A DNA stretch of 64,000 nt from Candidatus Izemoplasma sp. (GCA_036172455.1 JAXKVY010000002.1:248001-312000); one strand, 5' to 3'; shown: positions 53,751-62,892, numbered from the stretch's first letter. The notes: generated by a model not told the origin, from the letters alone. Numbers and translations are program-made.

Positions 53751-54422
53751 TTATTTGACAAGATATTTATATTTAGGACGACCTACTGTGCCGTAATCAA
53801 TCCGTTTTTCAATGGCACTGTTTTCAGCTAAATAATCGAGATATTTCCGTAACGAAACTTTACTGAGATTCGTCGCATCACTAATGGTTTCAACATCAAC
53901 GACTTGATTTTTAAACGCTTTTAGTGATTGCACAATATGGCTCAAGGTCTTTTCTTGCAGTCCTTTTGGCAATTCAGAATTGGTCGTAATGTTTAACATC
54001 TGATCGAGTTGCTTTTGAGATAACTCATTATTAGACTCAAACATTTTGTATTTAAGTTCACATTTTAAAACAGCTTGATTAAATCGTTCTTGTGTAAATG
54101 GTTTAACAAGATAATCAACAATTCCAAGATTTAAGAACTCACTAATTGTCTTATTATCATTAATCGCAGTAATAGGAATGACAGAGACATTACAGCCTTC
54201 TTCTCGTAACAATTTAAGCATTTCTAAACCACTAAGTTTCGGCATGTGCACATCTAATATCACGAGATCAATCTTATCTTCATTGAGTTTAATAAACTCA
54301 AAGGCATCAAGCCCATTATCAATAATTTTAATGATCTCAAAGTTTTTGAGTTCATCTAAATAATGTTTATGAATATGAGCCACCATTGGATCATCTTCAA
54401 CAATTAAGATATTCATTTTCAT
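53751..54422 (-). CDS. CitB/DcuR-type response regulator
   Basis: A 223-aa regulator with a receiver domain (ILIVEDDPMVAHIHKHYL; phosphoacceptor Asp in LVILDVHMPKLSG; Lys in DYLVKPFT) and a C-terminal HTH region (VVDVETISDATNLSKVSLRKYLDYLAEN, then GTVGRPKYKYLV) typical of the CitB/DcuR/MalR group. It overlaps the kinase gene by 4 bp. Members control di- or tricarboxylate uptake; no such transporter is in the window, and tdh-kbl downstream is separated by a terminator. Confidence 0.9.
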   Translation of the reverse strand: MKMNILIVEDDPMVAHIHKHYLDELKNFEIIKIIDNGLDAFEFIKLNEDKIDLVILDVHMPKLSGLEMLKLLREEGCNVSVIPITAINDNKTISEFLNLGIVDYLVKPFTQERFNQAVLKCELKYKMFESNNELSQKQLDQMLNITTNSELPKGLQEKTLSHIVQSLKAFKNQVVDVETISDATNLSKVSLRKYLDYLAENSAIEKRIDYGTVGRPKYKYLVK

Positions 54423-55990
54423 AATTTCACCTTCATTAGTTTGACTTCCATTTTGGTTTCATCATCGGTACTTTCAACAGTCTTTTCACCATCGTGCAAG
54501 CGAATGACTTCTTGTACCAATGCGAGACCAGTACCTCTAGAATCGCCTTTTTTCGACGTAACACCTCGTTCAAAGATACGGTCTTTCAGTATTGGATCGA
54601 TGCCTCCAGCTTGATCAATGACAGATATGAGTAGCTGTTCTTCGTCTTCGATGATATCCACTACTATCCGCTTACCAACTTTATTAGAATTTTGATAGGC
54701 ATCGTAGGAATTATCAATTAAGTTTCCTAAAACAAGAATTATATCATCTGATGTAATAGGTGTGTGTTCTTTACCTAAAAATGAATCACTTGTTAGTAAT
54801 AATTGAACATTATCTTCTGTACACTGAATTTCTTTACCGATAAATAAAGCAAGAACACGGTCATCTTTAATTCGAGAGGAATAATAATCACTTGCTAGGT
54901 TGGTTTTATACACATTTTCTGTAATATAGTTTTGCGCTTTATCGTAGTCCTGCATTTTGATTAAGCCTAAAATAACATGTAATTTATTTTGAAACTCATG
55001 TTTTTGACTTCGCAAAGCACTAGCTATTTGACGGTATCCCTTAATTTGGTTGATCATCGTATCGACTTCTAAATAAGACCGAAAAATTACAGTTGCGCCA
55101 ATAACCTGGGAGCCTTGAAATAGGGTATACACATTCATGATTAATTTGTGTTGCTGAATCTTAATGTACTCATCTTCAACATGTGAGCGATTCAGAATAA
55201 TGTCTTTTAAATGGACATACGGAAATACCTCTTTAATATCTTTTCCAATATCGTCCTTACATAATGAAAACATATGCATAGCCATTGGGTTGATTGTGGT
55301 AATGTGACAGTTCTTATCAACGGTTATAACAGCCTGTTCAAGTTGATCAATCAATGATTTATTTTCAGAATATAGTAAGGCGATTTCATTTGGTTGGTAT
55401 CCGAGCAATCGTCCTTGGTATTTTTTTGAAAAATACCACAATCCACTCCAAGTAACTAATAGTCCAATAACAAATATAATTAAAATACGTTCTACCTGGT
55501 TGACTTTCTGATTCCAAAGATCATCCGCGCTGACCCCTATACTCATAATTCCAACAATTGTATCATTATTATAAATCGGGACAAAGGATTGCAAGTCACC
55601 TTTTACAAATAAAGGACTCTCGCATAATACAATGTCACCACCATAAGCGTTAACGGCATCGTCACATTCTAACATTTTACCGATTTGAGAAGAATCTGAG
55701 TGACCAACAATTTTTTGATTATTGTTGTAAATTGAAAAGTAAGACAGTTGATTTGATACTTGAAACAACGGATAAAGATACTGTTCTAAGTCCATCTCAT
55801 TGTTAATTAAACCATCGATTACATCATCATCTTTTGCATAAATTTTCGCAACAGTTTCAACATGACTTTCAGTGCTATCATGGACATACTGAAATTCTGT
55901 TGCAATAAAGACAAATGCAATGATTGTATAGACACCGGACAAAACAAGTCCGATAAACAACAATAATTTTGATGTTTGATTCAGTTTCAT
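54419..55990 (-). CDS. CitA/DcuS-type sensor histidine kinase
   Basis: Membrane sensor kinase (523 aa). TM1 is at about 8-30. An extracytoplasmic sCache/PDC-like sensor follows to about 168 (QSFVPIYNNDTIVGIMSIGVS). TM2 is near 170-190, then a PAS domain (DQLEQAVITVDKNCHITTINPM). The His-box is SALRSQKHEFQNKLHVILGLI, and the ATPase domain has N-box LGNLIDNSYDAYQ, VIDQAGGID and RGTGLALV. This layout defines the citrate/dicarboxylate sensor group; the signal is unknown. ATG 55990 has AGGTGACCGTT upstream. It is coupled to the response regulator. Confidence 0.92.
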   Translation of the reverse strand: MKLNQTSKLLLFIGLVLSGVYTIIAFVFIATEFQYVHDSTESHVETVAKIYAKDDDVIDGLINNEMDLEQYLYPLFQVSNQLSYFSIYNNNQKIVGHSDSSQIGKMLECDDAVNAYGGDIVLCESPLFVKGDLQSFVPIYNNDTIVGIMSIGVSADDLWNQKVNQVERILIIFVIGLLVTWSGLWYFSKKYQGRLLGYQPNEIALLYSENKSLIDQLEQAVITVDKNCHITTINPMAMHMFSLCKDDIGKDIKEVFPYVHLKDIILNRSHVEDEYIKIQQHKLIMNVYTLFQGSQVIGATVIFRSYLEVDTMINQIKGYRQIASALRSQKHEFQNKLHVILGLIKMQDYDKAQNYITENVYKTNLASDYYSSRIKDDRVLALFIGKEIQCTEDNVQLLLTSDSFLGKEHTPITSDDIILVLGNLIDNSYDAYQNSNKVGKRIVVDIIEDEEQLLISVIDQAGGIDPILKDRIFERGVTSKKGDSRGTGLALVQEVIRLHDGEKTVESTDDETKMEVKLMKVKL

Positions 55991-56003
55991 AACGGTCACC
56001 TAC

Positions 56004-56037
56004 TTCTTATTACAATTTTAATCGTTCGTAATAAGAA
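56004..56037. repeat. Inverted repeat before the sensor kinase gene
   Basis: A perfect 10-bp repeat TTCTTATTAC/GTAATAAGAA with a 14-bp spacer lies between the 56050 terminator and the kinase Shine-Dalgarno. It may be an operator or an RNA hairpin. Confidence 0.7.
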
Positions 56038-56049
56038 AAGCAAGTAATC

Positions 56050-56152
56050 AAAAAAATAACAGGAATATTCCTGTTATTTCCTTGGATTAGTTTGGGCCCT
56101 AACCCTAAGCTATTAACTTTCCTTATATCCCATCTCTAATCCGCCCTTATCA
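56050..56152 (-). ncRNA. Candidate structured small RNA or leader, class unknown
   Basis: A transcript of about 100 nt is predicted. It starts after TATAAT at 56159-56164, contains GGATTAG pairing with CTAATCC around a G-rich interior (with GGGCCC), and ends in a near-perfect 26-bp palindromic terminator (56054-56079) with a T-run. It precedes the sensor kinase, so it may be a regulatory leader with attenuation or a separate small RNA. No known riboswitch or housekeeping RNA class was recognised. Confidence 0.55.
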
Positions 56153-56158
56153 TACACA

Positions 56159-56188
56159 ATTATATCTTACTAGAAATTTCTAAATAAG
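56159..56188 (-). promoter_or_regulatory. Promoter with overlapping palindrome
   Basis: TATAAT (56159-56164) with a weak TTATTT -35 at 17 bp. A 23-bp near-palindrome at 56166-56188, centred on AGAAATTTCT, occupies the spacer and looks like a repressor site. The XRE-family gene upstream is a candidate regulator (inference). Confidence 0.55.
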
Positions 56189-56248
56189 ACAAGCAAAAAA
56201 TGTCAGTTTACATCTATTCTAATATCTGTTTTAAGTGCATATTTTACG

Positions 56249-57520
56249 CTATTCGGAAAGTATGCCAATGCCATATCTTCGAATTTTATAAGCTTTTTCG
56301 CAGTAGATAAAGGCATTTTTATATTGTCTTTTTTCACTATAATATTGAATTAAAAGTTCACTTACAAGCTCGATTGTTTCTTGTTGTTCACCTTTAATAG
56401 CAATATTTAAGAGTTCTTCTAACTGTTTTGCATATTCTTTACTAGTTTGATCGCCTTTTATAAACATCCGATACATGATCGATGTAATTAAGCGGGTTCT
56501 ATATGAATGCTTATAGTCTGGATGTTTTTGTATTTCTTGATATAAGGTTTTAACCTTTTCCTTTTCACCTAATTTACCATAAATATGAAAGGCGGAATAA
56601 TAATAATATAGTCCTCTTTTATCTATTTGTTCAATAAAAAAACGCGCTGACTCTAAATCATTACTTCGATGGTACATCTCTGCGGTATATAAATTACATT
56701 TACTCAATAGCCCGGGGACATCAAATTGGCTACAAAACTTTCTAACTTGGTCATATATTGCTTTTGCTTTATTAAAACGACGGACTAAACTAAAGGCCTT
56801 ACCTTGGGTTAATCTTACTTCCATAGCCCACTTATAGTTCATATCCTTTTCTAATTGTAGTATGGTTTTTCTGCCAATTTCTATTGCGTCCATATACATA
56901 TATCTATGAACATAAGTATAGGTTAAAAATGCATTAATGAATGGGGTAATTTTGTGGTCGCCTAGTTTACGAGCTTTCAATAGGTATTCAGTAGCTTGCT
57001 TGAAACGCCGAGTATTGATATAGTTCATTCCCTTAATGAACTGCCACATTTGTTTTTGTTCGTTTGTTAAATACTCATAAATCGTTTCTAAGGTTTTTAG
57101 TTGTGCATCATAATTAATCGTAGGGTTACTAGGCAAGACTAAATATAAGTATTTAACAAGGATATAGTCAATTAATAATGGAGAGTTTTCATATTTGTTT
57201 TCATGTTTGAATAATACATTAGCTATGTTTTCAGCTTCATCGAACTCGTAATTAAACAAGTGGTTTTTCAGTTTGTTGCTTAACTGATAAAAATCATCTT
57301 CTAATACATCACTATCGTAAAAGTCGATATTGAGTACATCAAAAATATCTCTTAAGGTATCTTTGTTGGGTATGACTTTACCTGTCTCAATTGTTGATAT
57401 GAGTGTATGTGACATATTAGACAACTTTGCTAGTTGCCGGAGTGACAAACCTTTTTGATTACGATTATAGCGAATGAGTACACCTAACAACTTTAACCCA
57501 TTGGTTGTGTTATGAGCCAT
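56249..57520 (-). CDS. XRE-family regulator with TPR repeats
   Basis: A 423-aa protein: an N-terminal HTH_3 domain (LIRYNRNQKGLSLRQLAKLSN, then MSHTLISTIETGKVIPN) followed by about nine helical hairpins consistent with TPR-like repeats to residue 410. This build resembles RRNPP-type regulators (Rgg, PlcR, Rap), which bind short peptides, but no cognate pre-peptide gene was found beside it. ATG 57520 has AGGTGATTTTC upstream. It may act on the palindrome at 56166-56188. Confidence 0.75.
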   Translation of the reverse strand: MAHNTTNGLKLLGVLIRYNRNQKGLSLRQLAKLSNMSHTLISTIETGKVIPNKDTLRDIFDVLNIDFYDSDVLEDDFYQLSNKLKNHLFNYEFDEAENIANVLFKHENKYENSPLLIDYILVKYLYLVLPSNPTINYDAQLKTLETIYEYLTNEQKQMWQFIKGMNYINTRRFKQATEYLLKARKLGDHKITPFINAFLTYTYVHRYMYMDAIEIGRKTILQLEKDMNYKWAMEVRLTQGKAFSLVRRFNKAKAIYDQVRKFCSQFDVPGLLSKCNLYTAEMYHRSNDLESARFFIEQIDKRGLYYYYSAFHIYGKLGEKEKVKTLYQEIQKHPDYKHSYRTRLITSIMYRMFIKGDQTSKEYAKQLEELLNIAIKGEQQETIELVSELLIQYYSEKRQYKNAFIYCEKAYKIRRYGIGILSE

Positions 57521-57585
57521 GAAAATCACCTCGTTTACAGTATATCATACTTTTATATAAAAATCATATCTGATATCTTTGTAAA

Positions 57586-58752
57586 CTATGATAATGTATG
57601 TACTACCTCACCGTTGATAATGACTGTTTGGGCTCTAGTCATAATGTCAAATAATGGTCCATTCCATATAACGATATCCGCATCTTTACCTTCTTCAAGC
57701 GATCCTACTCGGTCATCAATTCCATTGACTTTAGCAGCAGTGATTGTGAGAGCTTTTAGTGCTTGATCTTCTGATAATCCCTCTTTTATAAATAAGGCTG
57801 CTTGTACAAGGGTTGTATCTAATGTAATCACTGGATGATCTGTCATGATCGCAAATGGTATATCATGATCTTCTAAAACTTTAGCAGATGTGAATGATTT
57901 GTTTACCAACTCATATTTAGAGGCCATACCAAGTGTTGGTCCAATAATTAATGGGACACCCGATTCTTTTACTTGTTCTGGAATCAAATAGGCTTCTGTC
58001 GCATGATCAATTGTTGCATTTAAGTTAAATTCTTTTATGATTCTTATTGCTGTCATGATATCGTCTGCTCTATGGGCATGGATTTTGACTAACATTCCAT
58101 CAAAAAGACGCATAAGTGAATGTAATTTCATATCAAATGCTGGTTTATCTGCACCGTCTTCACCGGCTTCATAGGCTTTTATCTTATCATAGTATTCTTT
58201 AGCTTTAAAAAGCCATTCACGCATCAATGCAGCGCTTGCCATACGTGTGGATGGATTCTTTTTATCACTACCATAAACACGTTTTGGATTTTCACCAAGT
58301 GCCATTTTCATGCACGTTTCTTCTTTGATAATCATTTCATCTACCGTTTCACCATATGTTTTAATCGCCGCAAAAGTTCCACCAATGATATTTGCACTTC
58401 CCGGCCCAGTATTAACGGTTGTAATACCTGATTTATAGGTGTAATTAAAAGCCATATCCTTCACATATACACTATCAATACCTCGTAATTCAGGATAAAT
58501 TGGTCCGCTGATTTCATTTGTATCGTTTCCTTCAAAACGAATACCTTCTTCCATAATCCCAATGTGACAATGCGGATCAACAAGTCCAGCAGTGACGAAT
58601 TTCCCTTTCGCGTCGATTATCTTTGCATTTGGATAATCATTGGGATCTAGTTTACCAACTTTTTTAATTTTATCGTCCTCTACCAAGATAGATCCATTAT
58701 GGATATCATTCCCAACAACACGTTTAATGTGTGCATTTGTAACTAATAACAT
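57586..58752 (-). CDS. Imidazolonepropionase-like amidohydrolase
   Basis: Metal-dependent hydrolase (388 aa) of the amidohydrolase superfamily. The first metal site is LVDPHCHIGIMEEG (HxH). MLVKIHAHRADDIMTAI and TIDHATEAYLI supply the next His residues, FAIMTDHPVITLDT the Asp, and KDADIVIWNG the C-terminal beta-sandwich. A role in hydrolysing a cyclic amide or a dipeptide-type amide is likely, but the substrate is unknown. The start MLLVTNAHI follows AAAGGAGAGATAT; the longer in-frame extension has no ribosome site. Confidence 0.87.
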   Translation of the reverse strand: MLLVTNAHIKRVVGNDIHNGSILVEDDKIKKVGKLDPNDYPNAKIIDAKGKFVTAGLVDPHCHIGIMEEGIRFEGNDTNEISGPIYPELRGIDSVYVKDMAFNYTYKSGITTVNTGPGSANIIGGTFAAIKTYGETVDEMIIKEETCMKMALGENPKRVYGSDKKNPSTRMASAALMREWLFKAKEYYDKIKAYEAGEDGADKPAFDMKLHSLMRLFDGMLVKIHAHRADDIMTAIRIIKEFNLNATIDHATEAYLIPEQVKESGVPLIIGPTLGMASKYELVNKSFTSAKVLEDHDIPFAIMTDHPVITLDTTLVQAALFIKEGLSEDQALKALTITAAKVNGIDDRVGSLEEGKDADIVIWNGPLFDIMTRAQTVIINGEVVHTLS

Positions 58753-58863
58753 TATATCTCTCCTTTTAATATGTATTATCTTCATTATAACATTACTTTT
58801 TGATTCATGCACTCCTATTTTTATTATTCGTTTTCTTGGCTATACATTTTACTCGAATTACTG

Positions 58864-58869
58864 TATAAT
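58864..58869 (+). promoter_or_regulatory. -10 box of the guanylate-kinase-like gene
   Basis: TATAAT 25 bp before the ATG at 58895, with TATACA as a possible -35 17 bp upstream; GAGGTGATTAC is the ribosome site. Confidence 0.6.
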
Positions 58870-58894
58870 GTGACTATATGTTTGAGGTGATTAC

Positions 58895-59488
58895 ATGTTG
58901 ATACTAATAGGAGCAAGTGCTAGTGGAAAAAGCAACATTGCCAAATTACTAATTAAAGATTATCATTTTGAAAAAGTTGTCACAACAACAACAAGAAACA
59001 AGCGACCGGGTGAAATTAATCATATTGATTATCACTTCACGACAAAAAAGCGTTTCTTAAAAAAGAAAGCCAAGGGTCAGTTCTTAGAGACTGTCACATA
59101 TGACCAAGAGTATTATGGCACACCTAAAGATGAAGCGGGTCTTAACAAAGTATTAATAGTAGACCCTGCGGGCGCTAATAGTATCTATTATCACCATATT
59201 GAACATGTTGTATTTTTCTTTTTAACCGCACGTGAAGAAGTCCGTAAGGAACGGATGTTAGATCGGGGCGATACCCTAATACAAATCATTGATCGCTTAG
59301 AAAAAGATCACGCCCATTTTAAAAAAGATCATTTGGTGCATATCGACTATATTGTTGATACAAGTGATGATAGTTTAGAAGAACTGACGTATAAAATAGC
59401 TATGCTTTATCATAATCATATACATAACGATAATCAAATGAGTATTTACGATGTATTTCGTAACGATGAAAGAGATAAAATAAAATAA
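58895..59488 (+). CDS. Guanylate-kinase-like protein (second paralogue)
   Basis: A 197-aa protein with a P-loop MLILIGASASGKSNIAK, the GMP-site segment TTTTRNKRPGEINHIDYHF and QFLETVTYDQEYYGTPKDE, all guanylate-kinase landmarks. VLIVDPAGANSIYYHH replaces the usual VLEIEVQGALQVR. The lid (EEVRKERMLDRGDTLIQIIDRL) is shorter and acidic. It is diverged from the canonical Gmk at 2283-2903 and may prefer another (d)NMP or a modified nucleotide, or act as a regulator. Monocistronic. Confidence 0.78.
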   Translation: MLILIGASASGKSNIAKLLIKDYHFEKVVTTTTRNKRPGEINHIDYHFTTKKRFLKKKAKGQFLETVTYDQEYYGTPKDEAGLNKVLIVDPAGANSIYYHHIEHVVFFFLTAREEVRKERMLDRGDTLIQIIDRLEKDHAHFKKDHLVHIDYIVDTSDDSLEELTYKIAMLYHNHIHNDNQMSIYDVFRNDERDKIK

Positions 59489-59490
59489 AA

Positions 59491-59526
59491 CAAAGCGAAG
59501 AGGAGTAATCTTTGCTTTGTTTTTTT
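59491..59526 (+). terminator. Terminator after the guanylate-kinase-like gene
   Basis: CAAAGC(G)A ... T(C)TTTGCTTTG hairpin followed by TTTTTTTT. Confidence 0.75.
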
Positions 59527-59536
59527 TATAGACAAA

Positions 59537-60970
59537 TTATCCTTTTTTCTTTAATAACTCGTCTTTAATTTTCCATAACTTCAACGATAAATCAACATAG
59601 TATTTATGTGGATATTCGAATCGTTTTACTTCATCCCATAAAGTGTCTTTCTCTTTATTGGCATGCGCTTTAACGGTTTCTATATCGGGGATATCATAGA
59701 CGAGTTCACCATCTTTAAATATTGTTTCATGCATAGATTTAATCGTATAATCTTCAAACGTTTTTTGTTTCCAAGTATAGTTTGGATCAAAGATTGTTAA
59801 TGTTCCTTCATTAGTCAGTATTTCGTCGTGCAATGTTAATAAATCTGCTTCAGCTTTACCATCTTTTGAATAAATGCGGTAAACTTTTTTAAAGTCTGGT
59901 GTTGTGATTTTCTCAACATTATCACTCACTTTAATTTTGGGTGTGATATACCCATCTTCACAAACCCCAGCAAGTTTATAGACAGAGCCTAATACTGGAT
60001 CTGTTTTGGCTGTGATTAAACGTTCACCAACACCAAACAAATCTATCGGAGCGCCCTGACTTAATAGTTCTTTTATGGTAAATTCATCAAGTGAATTACT
60101 GACAACAATTTGGCAAGCATTTAAACCAGCATCATCTAGCATTTGTCTTGCTTGTTTAGCAAGATAGGTTAAATCACCAGAGTCAATCCTAATCGCATAT
60201 TTTTTAATTCCTTTAGGAACAAGCACTTCTTTAATAACTTTGATCGCATTAGGAATCCCTTTTTTAAGGGTATCATATGTATCAATAAGTAAGGTACAAT
60301 CATGAGGATATGTATTGGCATATACTTTCATTGCTTCGTATTCTGAGTCAAACATCTGAATCCATGAATGTGCCATTGTTCCTAATGCTTTAATCTTGAA
60401 TTTTTGATCTGCGACAACATTGCTTGTCGCATCAATCCCACCAATATATGCACTACGCGTTCCATACAAAGAACTACTAACCCCATGAGCTCGTCTAGCT
60501 CCCATTTCTAACACCTTGCGTTCTTTTGCCGCATACTTTATTCTCGCAGCTTTCGTTGCGATTAAAGATTGATGATTGACAACTAAAAGCAAAAATGTCT
60601 CAATCAACTGTGCTTCAATAATGGGTGCTTTTATCGTTAATAATGGTTCATTGGGAAAAACAACACTTCCTTCATTAAATGCATAGATATCTCCAGTAAA
60701 ACGAAGATTTTTTAAATACTCGATAAAGTCCGCATCAAAGAGACCCCGTGATTCAAAATAGGCGATATCTTCGTCATTAAAATGAAAATCTTTGATATAC
60801 TGTATAATCGAGTGAAGACCTGCGAAAATGGCGTAGCCTCCACGATCTGGAATTTTCCTGAAAAATAAGTCGAAAATAACCTCCTGATCTTTTTTTCCTG
60901 CCTTAAAATATCCATAAGCCATTGTTACTTCATAAAAGTCAATAACCATTGCTTCATTTAAGGAATTCAT
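59537..60970 (-). CDS. pncB: Nicotinate phosphoribosyltransferase
   Basis: Converts nicotinate and PRPP to nicotinate mononucleotide (477 aa). Family features: EAMVIDFYEVTMAYGYFKAG at the N-terminus, EMGARRAHGVSSSLYGTRSAYIGGIDATSNVVA, the catalytic His in TMAHSWIQMF, and AIRIDSGDLTYLAKQARQML plus VVSNSLDEFTI. It overlaps pncA by 4 bp; together they salvage nicotinamide to NAD. Confidence 0.95.
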   Translation of the reverse strand: MNSLNEAMVIDFYEVTMAYGYFKAGKKDQEVIFDLFFRKIPDRGGYAIFAGLHSIIQYIKDFHFNDEDIAYFESRGLFDADFIEYLKNLRFTGDIYAFNEGSVVFPNEPLLTIKAPIIEAQLIETFLLLVVNHQSLIATKAARIKYAAKERKVLEMGARRAHGVSSSLYGTRSAYIGGIDATSNVVADQKFKIKALGTMAHSWIQMFDSEYEAMKVYANTYPHDCTLLIDTYDTLKKGIPNAIKVIKEVLVPKGIKKYAIRIDSGDLTYLAKQARQMLDDAGLNACQIVVSNSLDEFTIKELLSQGAPIDLFGVGERLITAKTDPVLGSVYKLAGVCEDGYITPKIKVSDNVEKITTPDFKKVYRIYSKDGKAEADLLTLHDEILTNEGTLTIFDPNYTWKQKTFEDYTIKSMHETIFKDGELVYDIPDIETVKAHANKEKDTLWDEVKRFEYPHKYYVDLSLKLWKIKDELLKKKG

Positions 60971-61494
60971 CGGTTAATCACTTCAACATGGATCCCTTCT
61001 AATACATCAAGGGCTTTCTCGTGTAATGATGAATCAAATGAAGCTGTTGCTAAAGCATCAACCACAATGTGTGCATTGGGTAATGCACTTTTCGCGATAA
61101 CCGCATTGCTTAAAACGCATATATTAGAGACTAATCCACACAGTTCAATATGAGTATAGTTTTTATCTTTTAAATAATTACCCAGTTCTAATGATGGAAA
61201 TGTGTATTTGATAAAAGCGAGATCCTCTTCCTTTTTAACAGATTTTACATCCGCTTGAATATCGTGGCCGTGGGTTCCTTTTACACAGTGCATAACAGGC
61301 AAGTTTTTACCCTCTTCCTTGTCTAGGTAATCGTCTTCATGTGTATCTTGAGTGAAAATAACATCTTGGTTTTCTTTATGATGATTCTTTATTTTTTTCA
61401 CAATCGCATCTTTAATATCAATCGCACCATCAAAGCCTAGTGCACCGTCAATAAAATCATTTTGATAATCTACAACAATTAATAGTTTTTTCAC
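60967..61494 (-). CDS. pncA: Nicotinamidase
   Basis: Hydrolyses nicotinamide to nicotinate (175 aa). Catalytic triad: Asp in LLIVVDYQNDFIDGAL, Lys in LAFIKYTFPSL and Cys in LVSNICVLSNAVIAK, with metal-binding D/H around TQDTHEDDYL. The start is GTG 61494 after AGGTGAGCATT; another GTG at 61503 lies within that site. Start of the pncA-pncB operon. Confidence 0.93.
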   Translation of the reverse strand: MKKLLIVVDYQNDFIDGALGFDGAIDIKDAIVKKIKNHHKENQDVIFTQDTHEDDYLDKEEGKNLPVMHCVKGTHGHDIQADVKSVKKEEDLAFIKYTFPSLELGNYLKDKNYTHIELCGLVSNICVLSNAVIAKSALPNAHIVVDALATASFDSSLHEKALDVLEGIHVEVINR

Positions 61495-61525
61495 AATGCT
61501 CACCTCACAACTATTATATCAAATT

Positions 61526-61555
61526 CTAAAAAAAACACCACTATTTGTGGTGTTT
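61526..61555 (-). terminator. Terminator after sodA
   Basis: Stem AACACCAC/GTGGTGTT, T-run on the minus strand. Confidence 0.85.
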
Positions 61556-61564
61556 AATTAGGGT

Positions 61565-62164
61565 TTATGCGTTTTTAAAGTTGTCTGAAACTTTTTCCCA
61601 GTTAATTACTTTGAAAAAGTTAGCGACATAATCAGGACGACGATTTTGATAATTTAAATAATAAGCGTGCTCCCACACATCAATTCCTAAAATTGGGGTT
61701 CCCAAATCAAGTGGGGTATCTTGATTAGCAGTTGATGTCACAACTAGTTTACCTTCTGGTGTTTTTACTAACCATGCCCATCCACTACCAAAACGCGTTT
61801 TTGCGGCAGTTGTGAATGCTTCTTTAAAGTTGTCAAATGAGTTGAAATCACGTTTAATTGCTGATTCTAGTTCAGCTGACATGCTTGTTTCTTCTGGTGA
61901 TAAAATTTCCCAGAATAGACGATGATTGTAATATCCACCACCACTATTAATCACTGCTTGGCGTTTATTTTCTGGGACTTGTTCAATATCACTAAGAACG
62001 TCTTTTACATCTTTATCTAATAAATCTGAACCTTCTAATGCATTAACATATTTATTGATGTATCCTTGATGATGTTTTGTATGGTGTATACGCATCGTTC
62101 TTTCATCAATAATGGGTTCTAGTGCATCGTAATCATATGGTAATTCTGGCAATTTGTGTTCCAC
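61565..62164 (-). CDS. sodA: Fe/Mn superoxide dismutase
   Basis: Dismutes superoxide (199 aa). Metal ligands: His in [19 protein letters not shown], His in [14 protein letters not shown], and Asp and His in [17 protein letters not shown]. Length and motifs are standard. The Gly-Gly-Tyr-Tyr region is common to Mn enzymes but does not settle the metal. AAAGGGAGAGATATT precedes the ATG. Confidence 0.95.
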   Translation of the reverse strand: MEHKLPELPYDYDALEPIIDERTMRIHHTKHHQGYINKYVNALEGSDLLDKDVKDVLSDIEQVPENKRQAVINSGGGYYNHRLFWEILSPEETSMSAELESAIKRDFNSFDNFKEAFTTAAKTRFGSGWAWLVKTPEGKLVVTSTANQDTPLDLGTPILGIDVWEHAYYLNYQNRRPDYVANFFKVINWEKVSDNFKNA

Positions 62165-62265
62165 TAAATATCTCTCCCTTTTTATTTATATTATTTCTAA
62201 ATTTGTTATAATTATATTATGAGGGATATTTAGATTTTTTTCAATTATATTGCTTACATTTTTAA

Positions 62266-62296
62266 ACAAAAAACACCCCAGTTTTACTGTGATGTT
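62266..62296 (-). terminator. Terminator after the Nudix gene
   Basis: ACATCACAGT pairs with ACTGGGGTGT (one mismatch, G-T pairs) and is followed by TTTTTT on the minus strand. Confidence 0.65.
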
Positions 62297-62847
62297 TTAA
62301 GTGATTTAATCTTTTGAAATGCCTTTGTATAGATAGGAATCATTCGTGGTTCATCGACTATTTTTAAGACGCTATTTATATCGAACCATTTTACCCCACT
62401 ATTCTCATCAGCTTTAATTATAAGTGGATTATTCTCATCGGCTATCAATAGGTAGGTGATATTTAGATGTAAATGATCTGGCACATATTCCCCATGTTTA
62501 ATATGATTTTCAACATAGATGACATCTAACATGAAAATATCTTCTGAATAAGGATAGATATCGGTCACACCCGTTTCTTCTTTAGCTTCTTTTATCGCTA
62601 CATTCAAGAAATCTGCATCACCATCATTATGACCACCTACCCATCCCCACGCGTTATAGATATTATGATGGATAAACAATACTTTTGTCATCGATTCATT
62701 CACAACAATTGCGCTTGAAGTTAAATGGGCGGCTAAATCATGGCGATGCAATACGTTAGGATTATGTTTAATGTACTCTAAAATAAGTTGTTTGTCTTTT
62801 ATTTCCTGTTCATTATAAGGTGTATAGTTCTTTATTAAATCAATCAT
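62284..62847 (-). CDS. Nudix hydrolase
   Basis: A 187-aa Nudix protein. The Nudix box starts at GGHNDGDADFLNVAIKEAKE and continues ETGVTDIYP (G-x5-E-x7-REUxEExGU with AKEAKEETGV). Substrates of such enzymes are nucleoside diphosphates linked to another group; this one cannot be told. It sits between sodA and the tRNA cluster, with its own terminator. Confidence 0.85.
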   Translation of the reverse strand: MIDLIKNYTPYNEQEIKDKQLILEYIKHNPNVLHRHDLAAHLTSSAIVVNESMTKVLFIHHNIYNAWGWVGGHNDGDADFLNVAIKEAKEETGVTDIYPYSEDIFMLDVIYVENHIKHGEYVPDHLHLNITYLLIADENNPLIIKADENSGVKWFDINSVLKIVDEPRMIPIYTKAFQKIKSLKTSQ

Positions 62848-62892
62848 AAGGTCCCTCCAATTAATAGGTTACTTCTATTGTAACATATGATA

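Noticed and set aside
56050-56152. SRP RNA, tmRNA, 6S RNA or a known riboswitch
   Set aside because: No SRP domain IV core, no tmRNA tag or tRNA-like ends, too short for 6S, and no consensus of purine, preQ1, SAM, THF, fluoride or ZTP classes.
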